Assembly (NCBI RefSeq): GCF_000003815.2
Contig: NC_049989.1
Location: forward strand, 2,524,342 to 2,588,341
Reading direction: 5' to 3'
DNA from: Branchiostoma floridae
Taxonomy: Eukaryota > Chordata > Leptocardii > Amphioxiformes > Branchiostomatidae
DNA length: 64,000 nt
The translations under genes were made by a program, and so were the position numbers. Positions 12,759 through 24,645 of the stretch are shown piece after piece; positions within the stretch are counted from its first letter, which is position 1; every line of letters starts with the position of its first letter. The notes under the pieces are model-generated. The model saw only the letters and a list, made by a program, of their open reading frames with translations, did not search any database and was not told the DNA's origin.

Positions 12759-15629
12759 ACACAAGCGTCCGACAAGGTTCTGTCCCTTCAACTTTATCCG
12801 TCTCCCATCGGCCCCGTTTCCTTCAGACAGTGGGACCTGTTCTTAAGAAGATACCAGCGATGATAGGATGCCTTAAATGAATGGCTGTCGCCACTACTCC
12901 AAGCTTAATTAGCCGGTCCGCCCAAGGCACCCATTATCAACGTCCTCATGAAACGTTTTGATGAGACGATACTGTTGCTCTTTTGTGCGAGCACCGAGTC
13001 ACTTCCGTCATGAGATAAAACAAGAGTTGACTAAATATTCAAAGAGAAACGATCGAAGAGGCTTAGCGTGTCTCGTAGTCAATAAAAGGACTCGGAGATG
13101 ATCCCTCAAACAAACAAACTGAACCCGATCTCTGACAAGAGATGGACTTTTGTGATACCTTAGTTAGGCTATAGCCACACGTAAACCCCAAATTGCAGAT
13201 TGAAGATTAGGACAGAAAAAACAAATATTAGGAAATCAAGAAATCGCCTTAAGACAGTTACGTCCTATGTTGTACTGACATATTTGCCTTAATGTATTAC
13301 TTATCGTTATGGCACTAGCTTATAGGCCCCTTTTGCTTTATACGGCGATCGCTGACCTTCTGTATAACGATTTGTGTAGTTGATTAGTTTCGTATCCGTA
13401 TGAAAATCAGAACATAAAAACGTTTAAAAATCATTCTTTATCTACGAAATTCATTGACGGATCTGTCAAATAACCGGCCGCCGCGATGTCACAGCCTGTA
13501 GTGGAAAAGTGTAAATTAGATTGATGTGTTGACACATGTATCGGGCCGACATTACCACAAACACACACTCCCAGTTATCTGTTCTAAATGATGATTGATG
13601 ACTCTTACCATCATCTACCAACTTCGTTATAAAAGTCACCAAGACCCGTTCTATTTATACAATCTTTCTTCTATAAATAACTGTATTAGATGGTAGAACT
13701 CGAAGTGAATCTGTGCTGTTTGGTCTTCTTGTGTCGTGAAAATTTTGCCCATGAGAAATTAGATAGGTCCCCGAGAAAATTCCTACTCATGACTGGAGAT
13801 AACACCTAGGCTTGCATACTTGTGCAAATAGTATTGGTAATTAGGGACCAGTTTTTTATCTGTTATCTGGCGAATTCGGGATAGTTGTCGCGCCCTAGAA
13901 GATTTTCACAAGAGATATGACCATGAGCGGGGCTGACAACCAGGCCAGTAGGGATATGAACCTAAGCGTTACAACAGGTACAGGTACAGGTACAAAGGTA
14001 CAGGCCTAGGACCTGTACCTGAACGACTTGACAAAGCAAACCGCTGGTCATCGATGATGACAGAAACATGATTATTTAGACTTCGCGTATCTTTTGCACA
14101 GAGCGAATTTTTCAAAGAGGTTCTCAAATAAAATTTCAACGCTCACACAATGTTTGAATATTTTTCCAGGGCAAAATGTTTATACATGTTGTAGGAGTAA
14201 CGCGATTTCGGTAACAATATAAGTCAATAAGTCATACACCTAAGTGTAAATTTATTGAGGTACTGTACGGGTACATTAATGTTTTGGTATTTCACACCTG
14301 TACCTAAATGACTTGGGCGGTATTGTACAGCCTTACAGTGTAGTGAGGGACAGATAAGACAGGAAAGACCGAGCGTTACCGCCGTCCAAACCTGCAGAAA
14401 GTAAGGCAACACAGCTATTTGTATAAAGGACTAAATAGTTGTGGTACAAAAAGTGTTAGAAAATGTTTTACATGCGTTCCCTCAAATCTCGTCCTGCCAC
14501 GATTTCTCGCGATAGTTGAGCGAGGTGTCATGTCGAGTTCTTGAACAGTAAGCTAAAACATCCATGTTTCTGCTCACTGGGAGCAGAAGGACAAAACGGA
14601 AAATCAACCGGAATGATTCATTGATTGTAATTAACGATGGTGCCAAACCGTCGATATGTGAAAACGGACAGGTCCCAAAGGAGAACCCTCCAACAAGCTT
14701 ATACGAACTGCAAGTGGGAATTGATGGGTTGGAATGACTCCTCATACACAACTAAAATGCATTGCTTTGTCGCAACAAACAAACAAACAGATACATAAAA
14801 AAATGTTCAATCTCTCTTGATTAAATACCTGTTGAACTAAAATTCTTGTTTAGTCGCTGACAAAAGGAAGTCGATGCTGCCTGAAACGTCTGACCGTTTC
14901 CAAAATCTATACAGTTGCTGGAGTAACTGTTTCTTGCGTACCTTATTACCTGGATGTCGTATGTTCACTCACCTATTTCCTTGAGAAGACGTCAATGTAA
15001 TTTTGCTTCTTCTGCTTTCCTCTTACTCAATCTCGATCATTTTTTCTACCAGACGATAGTCTATGATCACAGACGCTGAGGCACCGATGACGACAATATG
15101 AAGGCCCTCAGGCGTCCTGAAACAGGCTATTGTTCTTGTAATTAACCTGTTTCTTTAGATCCTTTGGAGTGGCTCGCTGACAAAGGGACCTCCAATCATT
15201 ACACCTATTTAGGAACGATTATTCCCCAGTGGCCAAATATTTCCTTCTTTCTCGAGACACTTTCTTATCTCTAGATGGGAGCGTGGCAGTTGATCCAGGG
15301 TAAACACATCTTTATCACAAACAAGTTGAGGACATTCGGCACCAGCATACATCAGATGACACAGCATCTAACACCACCCTTCTCGATGCCAATGTGAAAT
15401 GGTATCATGAAAAGGGTCTTTGGGCGCATCAGGACTCTAAGAGAGTGTCCATCTGCGTTTTTTTTCTGGCGTTATGATCATTTTAATGTGGATTAAGGCA
15501 GATTAATGCAGAGATTAAACGTAAAGCCTGGAGAGCTTTGATTTTCAAAGCCGAAAAGAGATTATAAAGGCCCCAATCAATCAAACACTGACACTTTCAC
15601 CGGGGTATACTCCTTAACTTCCAACACAC
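12759..15629. other. No gene seen
   Basis: Contains a short GGTACA tandem array with an inverted CCTGTACCT arm (13976-14028) and a related arm near 14250-14330, probably a decayed fold-back. Otherwise featureless. Confidence 0.55.
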
Positions 15630-15655
15630 ACTCAAATACTCACACGCACACACAC

Positions 15656-15698
<43 letters not shown>

Positions 15699-15900
15699 TA
15701 TACATATATACATACACATGGATATATGCACACACACAGTGATCAAACACACACACACACACACACACGCACACACACGCGCTTGCACACTCACAAACTC
15801 ACGCACACACACACACACATACATACACACACACACACACGCACACGCGCTTGCACACACACAAACTCACGCACACACACGCACACACACACACAGATAC
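15630..15900. repeat. CA-rich compound microsatellite
   Basis: About 270 bp of (CA)n broken by ACGC, TATA and CTTGCACAC...AACTCACGC segments, themselves repeated twice about 70 bp apart (15780 and 15850). Open frames of alternating HT or CV are artefacts. Confidence 0.97.
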
Positions 15901-17279
15901 TCTGATACAGACATACACAGACAAGCAAACAAACAAAGATGATAAAAAAATATACTGTTCGTAACTTCGTAACCAAATTGTTTTGAAGACAGTACATTCC
16001 GATGTGAATCCTTAAATGATGTTTCCCCTGGCTATACTTTGGAGCAGACCTCTCCAGAAATCCTTCTCGTCTCGAGTAACGCCGCAGTTATTTTAACACC
16101 CAAGATAACCGGACTCAAAATGTCAAAGAATCTTAAAGCAGACAAAGCAATGTACCCTCATATGTTGTCTATATCATTCAAAAGTAAGATTTTTGTTCAT
16201 GAATGAAGACCATAGGTAAGCCATGTCTAAATGATATATGTATATATACGCGGGTATTATAAAATAGTGTAGCCATGTTCTTGTTCCGATCAAGCTATTA
16301 CGTGTTTCAACAACAAAGCATTCCGGATTGAATCCTCTGAGGTTTTAGTCCTCTAGCGTTTCTCCGTCTCAGGTAACAGCTAAGCATTTTAAAACTCGAC
16401 ACTATCTTTCTGAGGTGGGGAGTCTCAATTCCGTGGCTAACTTTATAACAACGGACAAATCCTCAGAGATAAACTAATCGGATATTGCGGAGTTAACGTT
16501 ATCATCATGTTGTAAACAAATTTGTGTCTTAGGGTGGTTCTGAAGGTCTGAGGGTCGCTAGTCTATCAAAGAAAGAAGTACTTAAGTGCTAATCGTGCTA
16601 TGTAATGTTGCCTCGTATGTAGTGTGCGATTTTGCGTTGGTATTAAAACGAAAACAAAATCATCAAGAGATAATACAACGACAAGACGTAGTTCTAAGCA
16701 AAGACAAGCAATACTAAAGGTTTAGCGTAGATAAGGGGGGGGGGGGTCTAGTTTCGTAAGTTCGGATCCTCCATTGTAGTTTCCCTAGCCACTATGTTGA
16801 GTGGATGTTGACTGGACATTTTTGAATGATCCCAAAATGACCAACCCGCCGGCACCCGTACTGTTTACGTTATACACCCGTAATCCACATGGCTCACATA
16901 ACGTTTAAATATGTTAAAACTTCTCATTATGTCTTGAGTAGTCAGGACTTCTTTTTGTCAAAGGGTCCTTGATGATAAGCGTTAATCTATGGTAAACATG
17001 GCAGTTTTGGATGTCCTAAGTTAGATCTTCCTTGATCCCCAAAACCTTTAACGCGTCCTTAAAGAAGCTTTTGGTACACTGTCTTTGTCCGGTAAGTCCA
17101 GCAAAGCTGCACTATGATGTCTTGGGTTAATGAGAAAAAAGGACAGCTTATCGCTTAATAAAGAAAAACAAACGTAAATTTATTGGAGGAAAGAAATGGC
17201 TTGGCACGACAAGGTGGTCTCAAGGTGGAGACAAAGGATATCTGTTCAAAAACAGAACAATACTATCTATCGGTCTATT
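15901..17279. other. No gene seen
   Basis: Includes a run of 12 G (16735-16746) and two loosely similar segments near 16000-16100 and 16320-16400 (CATTCCG...GAATCC, CGTCTC.AGTAAC). No coding signal. Confidence 0.55.
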
Positions 17280-17796
17280 GTGGGACCGCGTGGCACGATC
17301 GGGAGCGCGTTGGTCTCAGGCCCGAGAGGTCCGGGGTTCAAATCCGCTTGCCGTGTCACCGATCTTGTGCCCTTGGGAAAGGCACTTTACACGACTTTCC
17401 TCACCTAACTCAGGTGTAAATGAGTACATAGCTGCGGCTAGTGGCAGTGACAGGCCTTTGTGGTGGTGACAGGCCATAGGGGCATGTTCGGGCATGGCGC
17501 ACCCGCCATGACACATGTGTCAGGGGTAGGAGGAACCCCTTGCATCCTTGGTCGGAAGTCCTCCTAGGAGACGGAAAACTCCAAACAACAAACCTGTATC
17601 TGCTGGGGCCGTCTTACACGTTGCATACGGTTGCCCCTGTAGGACTAGTGTGCCAGTGGACGAGAGGGTGGAGAAGGACGTGCACACCCCTCCTTCACCT
17701 TAAAAACCCAAGTGCAGGCCAGGCAGACGGGTCGCCTTAACTTAAACCCGTCCGCCTACCATTGTCTTCCGAGACAGACGGATGCCAACAACATAT
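17280..17796 (+). mobile_element. Long tRNA-derived SINE, copy 2
   Basis: Same element as at 11619. Differences are few, including a short duplication (TTAAACTTAAACC) near 17738 and a shorter CAACAACA tail. The 5.7-kb spacing and same orientation suggest two independent insertions or one segmental copy; the flanks do not match. Confidence 0.85.
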
Positions 17797-18325
17797 ACTA
17801 TCTATCTATCTCATCTTGGGCTTTTACACCACGTACAAGTACAAACAGAAGTATGATTTGTAAGATTTTATATTGAATTTCGGACTTCTGAGACAAGCTC
17901 AAAGTGCAACGTTTTGCCAAGGCTTCATAGTTTGAACTACAGGAATACACTTTTTTAAAATCTATTTTTCCTTTTTTTTTTACAAAACACACACGTTATG
18001 AGCCCTTCAATGATTTTGCTGTTGCTGTTGTTGTTGTTGTTGTTGCAGAAAAGGCCAAGATTTATATGCCTTATGCGTTTTATACATAGGATACACTAAA
18101 AAATACTAACACTTGAAACTAACGTCCTTGATAAATCAACAACGAAATAACACTTCTGTTTTCTCACTTGTATTTTTTTTACCGTGGGAAAACATTTCTT
18201 TCGTGACGATTTTCAACGAAAGAATGAAAATTGGTCCATTTTTATTTGAAATGTTACAAATCATTCCATTTGTTCAGAGGTAATCTGTCTAGACGACGAA
18301 CACCGGTTTTCCAGACGTTTATAAA

Positions 18326-18690
18326 CTTTTCTCACGCGGCGGCCATGATAGATCAAAGACGAGCTCCCATTTAGATTTCCACCAATTGCAAACCACACAA
18401 ATATGTTCACAATATAAGATCAAATGATAAATATTATAACTAGTGTTATGCATCGAAAGATGTAGCAATTTGGAGTAGCATACACTGATCCCCATTGTCC
18501 CTTAAGAGATGCAAAATAAAAACATAATAATGCAAATATTTGATGGACATGCAGCCATTCTTTTATTGGTCGATTTTCTAATTTCCATGCTATCATTGGT
18601 TGAGCTGCTAATCATGATGGAGATGGACAGTCTGTTGTTTGCCTCATTAAACTCGTTTTAGATCTATGGTGGCCGCCGCGTGAGAAAGGC
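18326..18690. mobile_element. MITE with long GC-rich terminal inverted repeats
   Basis: TTTCTCACGCGGCGGCCAT near the left end pairs with the complementary ATGGTGGCCGCCGCGTGAGAAA-type right end at 18666-18688, with an AT-rich core of about 300 bp. Confidence 0.8.
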
Positions 18691-19014
18691 GCATAATTCA
18701 GTTGCAGAAGCTTCGAAGCGGCCACCTTGCGGTTTCTATAGTTTCTGTGGGAATATGGACCACTGTAGTTCAGTCTGTTTGTCTCGTCCAACAGGCGTGG
18801 TTTAAACCAGGTGGGACTAGCTCTGTAGTGACAAGAGACGTGTCATATATGTAGAACAGGACCAATCACATAAATCCTAGTCATTTACGTTTATGTCGTG
18901 TTGTCAACACCAACGAGAACTATAAGCAAGTAGGATCTTTTTCCCATGTGCATTTTGTCACTCTTACAGGTGTCACAAAAACGTCTATGTATCAGTAGAA
19001 GACATGCCCTGTAC

Positions 19015-19260
19015 AATCGTTGCGCAGTAAAGTTGTTATTATTATTCCACAAAGGTAATATCCTCGCTGCGACCGCGTGATTTGACAGAACGCTCAAAGA
19101 CTTTCATAGATAAGCAAAGAACATCACTATGCTTTGTGAGTTTTTATGTCTTTTTAGTGATACTTTTAAATGTTGCATTCCACTGATGACGTCGATAATC
19201 ACACAAATCTATGTGTGTAAATTTATGTCGCAGCACGATCGCCACACAAATGAAATGTGG
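19015..19260. mobile_element. Dispersed MITE-like repeat, copy 1
   Basis: Shares with 24420-24645 the order TGCGACC, TTGACA-AAGCGCTC-like, TTTTCAGT/TAGTGATACTTTTA, TACACAAATCTA, GTCGCAGC and CGATCGCC. The shared ends suggest a GTCGCAGC/GCTGCGAC terminal repeat. Confidence 0.55.
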
Positions 19261-21440
19261 CCAAAACAAAAATGCCATAGACACACTTCCTTCAATTTAT
19301 GACAATCAAAAGATAACTCTCTTAGCGCAAAACCTCTGACAACAATGTCTACTATATGCTCTGATAATGTAAAGATGGATATTAGCATATGAAACAAATT
19401 AAAACGTTAGTATCTGTTTGGCACGGGTACGTATGATATTTCATATTTTCAAGTCATTGTATATATGAATCTTGGTAATACACGATATCAAAATTTCATT
19501 ATCAAGATTTCCCCTGTTGTCCTGTGCTTTGAATTAAACACTCGAGCGTGAAATATAAAACTCCAGTTCCTCAGCGAACATATTAGATTCTTTTAAAATA
19601 CGCGTCGCCGTAAGGAAGAATTACAACAATCGTCAAATATCACATTTTTCTTGCACGTATCTATTCTACCACCAAGCCTTTCTGAAAATATGAAAGATCA
19701 CTGTATCAGGGTCGAACGTGCTACCGTGTTTTCTATGACGTCACGGGCAGGAATTAACTACCGGGGGGCAGTAATCAAGAACTGAAATATGGTTTGTAGG
19801 ATTTTATGTTTAATAAAATCAAGGAGACTTTGTACAAACGTCTAGTTTCGTTGAGCAATAATACAGATGATATTTGCTTGTAATTGAGGCAATTGTCATT
19901 TCGTGTCACAAGCATTTCAATAACGTAAAGAAGACGTGTATCTATGTTGATTTCATGTATATTACAGTATTAAATGCTTCTCATGATAGTAAAAAGATTT
20001 ATCGATTCGGGAAGTAAAGTTTGAGATTTTCTGTTTAGAGTTTTAACAAACACATACATTGAAGGAATTATATTGTGGGCAAAATCAACTTCTACAAAAC
20101 TATCATACAAATACAAGAATGGAAACCTCGAAGCGATAGTCGTCTTTAGTACGCCGCTATCTGTAAACGATCTCACTTCAGTAATCACTTTAAAACTATC
20201 CAGCGGCACTTCGAGAGCTAATTGAGCCAATTGGCACAAAAAATTACACACACCCCTCCTATAGACTGTGGCAACACAACGCCAACGCTAACCGTTCCCA
20301 CGTTTGGAAAACTTCCCCTCCCCCTGATGTTCCCACACTGTTGTCGCCTCCACAGTTCCATCTCTCACGGCTTTCCAGGCTGTGGTTGTTGGAGTGTAAA
20401 ATTTACTCCCTTTGAAGTCTTTCTTTCTTCTTTAGTTCATTTGGTCATGTTGATTATATGGGTGACATCTTCTGGGAACCCAGAACTGAGGCGAGCGTGT
20501 GAAAAGATATAAGTTTTATTTTAAAAAGTTGCCTTCATTATGAAATCTAAGTTTTCATGAAGGATAAATAAGTGATTACAAACACAGTGTATGGAATACC
20601 GAACAACAGATTCTTATTTTTTTCTTTTACACCTTCTTCTTTGACTTTAGGATTTTATCATATTCAATAATGACCGAGGGAGGCCAAATATATATACACC
20701 TTCTTCTTTGACCTTTGAATTGACTTTGGCAGTCTATGACATCTGTATGCGTTTTCCGATATTTTGTTTTGCCATCTACGCGGCATAAATGTGCTGATTG
20801 AACAGCTTCCCTGTACAATATACAGTATGGTTGCAAAACTTCTGGGGTGGGGCTAAAAATGATGCACACGCGGATGTCATCCATATCGTAAAGAGATCAA
20901 CATAGCCTCACCACTTTTACTGATAGCTCTGCCATGATTGATACAAAATGTACATGATTGTGGCTATTGGCAGGTTGAAGCAAGGCGAAGCAAAGAAAAG
21001 CCCCTCTGTAATACCCATAAATAAACCTTACGTTACTATTATGTTGAAATGTGTGGTCTTCGAAACTGAGTAGATGAATGCTAGAGAGTCAGTTACCTCT
21101 CTGCATTTCTAACAAATATCAAATACAGAATTATAAAGATCAATTGATTCTTTAGTATGTTTGCATACACCCTTTTTCTGAACAAAAAACTAACAATATC
21201 TTTGTAACATATTTTCTGATAACACAGCTGGTCGGTGCAAGTACAGGTATCTTTTAAAGTACAGAGACACTTCCGATAGATAACAAGAGTACTGTGGTGT
21301 TCACCAATGCATGACGTTCTGTCGTGGGAACGTTCAGTTTGGTTATATCCAAAATGAGACATCAATCAAGACATATTAAGTTGACTAAAACGCAACGATT
21401 TTCGTCCTTATCTTGTCCTGAGTCTCCAGGGCCTACAGAT
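19261..21440. other. No gene seen; distal upstream region of the bHLH gene
   Basis: AT-rich. TACACCTTCTTCTTTGAC is repeated at about 20629 and 20697. The region may carry bHLH enhancers, but none can be recognised by eye. Confidence 0.5.
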
Positions 21441-21451
21441 ACGCCCCTCTG

Positions 21452-21490
21452 ATTGGACAATAGTCCGGTTAGGTTCTTCGCTGCGATTGG
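21452..21490 (+). promoter_or_regulatory. Two inverted CCAAT boxes upstream of the bHLH gene
   Basis: ATTGG occurs at 21452 and 21486, 34 bp apart and about 365-400 bp upstream of the bHLH start codon. An ACACGTGT E-box core lies just after, around 21493-21500. No clear TATA box was found; transcription probably starts between 21500 and 21560. Confidence 0.35.
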
Positions 21491-21854
21491 CTACACGTGT
21501 AACGCGATACCCTGATCAACAGGTAGCACGTTTCAACTGCAGACGACAGGTACAAATAGCGAATGTTTCGTACGGGATTCTCACATCACACAAAATACAC
21601 TGCGTGGGACGGAGAGACTAGTTTTGACTCACCTTTTTCCTCTGAAGTGCCTGACTCACAGGTCAACTATCACAGTACTGACATTGCCTGTCAACCAGGA
21701 AACATTTTGAAGCTTGAGTTGGACTTAAGAGTGACGGACAAACTTTTAAAACCTTTGAATTCTGCAAGACCGAGCAGAACTTGGGAGTTGGTTTTCGACG
21801 TAACAACAAGGACAAGAGTGCAACTCAACGTTAACATTGAAGTTTCTGAGAGCC

Positions 21855-23289
21855 ATGGCAGAAAGCGTCAGCAGCGAAGACTACGACATCTTGGACAGCC
21901 TGGACATCTCCGAGAGCGACCAGGACATGTCGGGGTCACCAGGAAGCGTCAGCGACGACGAGGAGGAAGAGGCCGGGGGCACCGGCAGCTACGGCCTTCG
22001 GCCCAGGTCGCAGCAGGCCCGGAGGAAGATCCGACAGATTGCCGGTGAGAGGCCCGACGCCGGCGAGCCTGAAGGCAAAGACCACGGCAAGCCGCGAGTC
22101 GTCCGCTCCAAGGCAAAACGCGTGGCGGCGAACGTGCGAGAGCGACGCCGTATCAGCGAGTACAACAAAGCCTTCAACCAGGTAACATATACTCTGTAAC
22201 CCTTTTATCATTTTCATTGCATATATGCAAAAAGTAGACATAATGGAATACACCCCATTCTCTTATCATTTGAAACCATTCCGGACAATGACACGATAGA
22301 TTCTATATCCTTACCTACAACAAACATAAAATTTAGATAATACTCGTGAACAATTTCACAGCAGGGCAAAATATAAGGAGTACTAAAAAGTTGAGTTTTA
22401 TTATTTTATTGATATCATTGGTATTTCTACAAGGCATAACAACAAAATAAAATAAAAATTGTCAGCACTTGGTAGTGTTTGTCTTTTAAGTTTAATTCCT
22501 TCGTGAAGCGTTTACGGCATTCATTTTCATCGCCCATGTAGTTTACTTATCAAACAAAGTTTTGTCCCATTTGGGGAAAAATTAAATATTGCGGTCCACA
22601 GGGTTCTCAGAAAAGTACACCACCGCACAATAAACTTGTATAGAAATTCGATGTGAAGAAATATGCATATGGCACGAAATATTACAAACTGCTTGACAAG
22701 ACTTTGAGAGATTTTGAGACTTTATTTAAGTTCATAACAAGAGCATTTGTGGTCAGATGAATTAAGTTTTGGCAAAACAAACAAATAACTAAACAAACTA
22801 TATTTACAATGACTAAATCTATATTTCATATTTTCCCCACCACAACAGCTGCGCATAAGTCTGAACCACCCTCTGAGTGGCAAGCGCCTGTCCAAGATAG
22901 CCACGCTGAGGAGAGCGATCAACCGCATCCAGGCCCTTCGGGACTCCTTGGACTCTGCCCCGCCGGCGGTGGAGGAGGACAGCGATGGGCCCGTGTCGGA
23001 ATCTGTCGCATCCAGCCCCGCGGGGTCGTCACTAGCGGGTAGCGACGACTTCGCCAACATTTACAACAACAATAACTCGTTCTCTGGTGTAGAGTTGCCC
23101 GTACAACCGCCATTCGGCTCGTTTCAGCAGACGATCTACAGCACGAACATGACCCCGCGCTACAACAGAACTGAGCCGCAGTTTTTCCGTGAGGAGCCGT
23201 TCGACAGTTTCGACCTGTGCGGGGTGCCGCCGTGCAGGTTCGACACCTCCTGGCCGTACTCTGGCTTCCAGTCGGCTCTGGCCTGGTGA
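21855..23289 (+). CDS. BHLHA9: bHLH transcription factor, bHLHa9-like (two exons, 255 aa)
   Basis: Nuclear class A bHLH regulator; in vertebrates bHLHa9 acts in limb ectoderm and pairs with E-proteins. Exon 1 is 21855-22181 (109 codons, ending CAG|GTAACA) and exon 2 is 22849-23289, joining in phase 0. The ATG sits in a strong Kozak context (GCCATGG). Residues 1-60 are acidic ([10 protein letters not shown]). The basic region has [15 protein letters not shown] (86-100) with the DNA-contacting Glu96, helix 1 is [14 protein letters not shown], the loop is NHPLSGK, and helix 2 is [19 protein letters not shown] (122-140). The pairs SKA.R.AANVRER and [16 protein letters not shown] are hallmarks of bHLHa9 rather than FERD3L, ATOH8 or Beta3. 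The C-terminus is Ser/Asn-rich and ends [11 protein letters not shown]. The intron cuts helix 1; I recall the human gene as single-exon. A long inverted repeat starts 28 bp past the stop. Confidence 0.85.
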
Positions 23290-23317
23290 GAAAGACTTTG
23301 TTAAGATTTTGAAAGCC

Positions 23318-23635
23318 GGGTTCACACGTGCGTATGTATTCAAGTTCATATGAGGTCCGTATGGCAGTTATAGCCTCTACCAGGCTCCACATGTTGCTGA
23401 GAAGATAATAGATATTGCAAGTGGACAAATATAGACAGAGAACATGCCAGAGGAGTTAGCTGGGTCGCAAACTATATTCCTCCGCCAGCTAACTCCTCTG
23501 GAATGTATAGTCTATTTGTCCAATTTCTATTATTTTCCAGTGACCTATGTAGCCTGGTAGAGGCTAAGAGCTCCATACGGACCTTATACGGACTTGAATA
23601 TATACGGACTTGAATATGTACTCACGTGTGAACCC
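23318..23635. repeat. 318-bp fold-back element in the presumed 3' UTR of the bHLH gene
   Basis: The left end GGGTTCACACGTG matches the complement of the right end CACGTGTGAACCC. Further in, AGGTCCGTATGG and TAGCCTCTACCAGGCT pair with the complementary right arm. The centre holds a second inverted pair (GCCAGAGGAGTTAGCTGG against CCAGCTAACTCCTCTGG). A short stretch is repeated in the right arm (TATACGGACTTGAATA twice). This is typical of a non-autonomous fold-back MITE. In RNA it would form a long hairpin. Confidence 0.8.
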
Positions 23636-24419
23636 ACCTTAAGACCTCCTACTGGAATGAGGATATCAAAGTCTTTTGCTACCTTTTCAAGCATCAAATG
23701 TATGTATCTATTGTATAAAGGATATGTTATAAATAGATATATTATACACAAATTATTGGATACTTTTGCGCTTTAGTCCCCTACAGGGGTGTCATGTCTC
23801 CACTTTATTCCATGTCACTATATTGTTGCTGTATATATCTTTATTGTGTTTATTTATGTGTCCGACTTGTCGATATATTTACGAATATTTAATACGTAAC
23901 TGCATAGCCTACAAGTAGAATTGACGATAAAACACCGCATAGCCTGCACAACCACTCTTCGGCGAAACACTGGCTTCTGTATTTGTACATGTATAGCCCG
24001 CATAACCGCCCTTCGGCGTAACACACCAGCTTCCATGTATCCGTACAGCCCGTACAACTGTCCTTTCGTCTGCCTTATTTGACATTCCCTAATCAATTAC
24101 TTGGATACTTGGACAATTTATTCACTACATTAGCTGCCATACATACATGTACTTAAATAATCAGCTAGTCTTCTTGGAATAGAATACAACTAGACATGTT
24201 TGATGACGTTTCCACATGCAGAAATCAACGTTCTTTTCAATACGCCTATCATAAATTAGATTCCTTCGATAGAAAAAAGGTCGTGTATCTATTCTATTAA
24301 GTGACATTGTGGTAAGGAGTGGTTATTGCCAGCAAGGCGTGTCCAAAGTGTCGTGCCGATTGGATTATCTATTTCGTATCACAAGTGATTCACTTTTACC
24401 CAACCCCAATTCTGCCTCG

Positions 24420-24645
24420 GCTGCGACCACGCTGCAACCGCCCTGCGACGGAGTAACTTGACAAAGCGCTCGACGAATTTCATGATCAAATACATTTTTC
24501 TTTACGTTTGGTATATTTTCTTGCCTTTTCAGTCATACTTTTACATTATGTATGACGTTACAAAATATAAAATCCAAGGTTACACAAATCTAAGTTTTGT
24601 CGCAGCCAGGTCTCAGAGCGATCGCCGTCAAATCTGAACAATGTC
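24420..24645. mobile_element. Dispersed MITE-like repeat, copy 2
   Basis: Second copy of the element at 19015, with CGGCTGCGACC near the left end and TGTCGCAGCC...CGATCGCCGTC near the right. Confidence 0.55.

Noticed and set aside
15597-15997. Open frames rich in HT or CV
   Set aside because: Pure artefact of the CA microsatellite, open on both strands.
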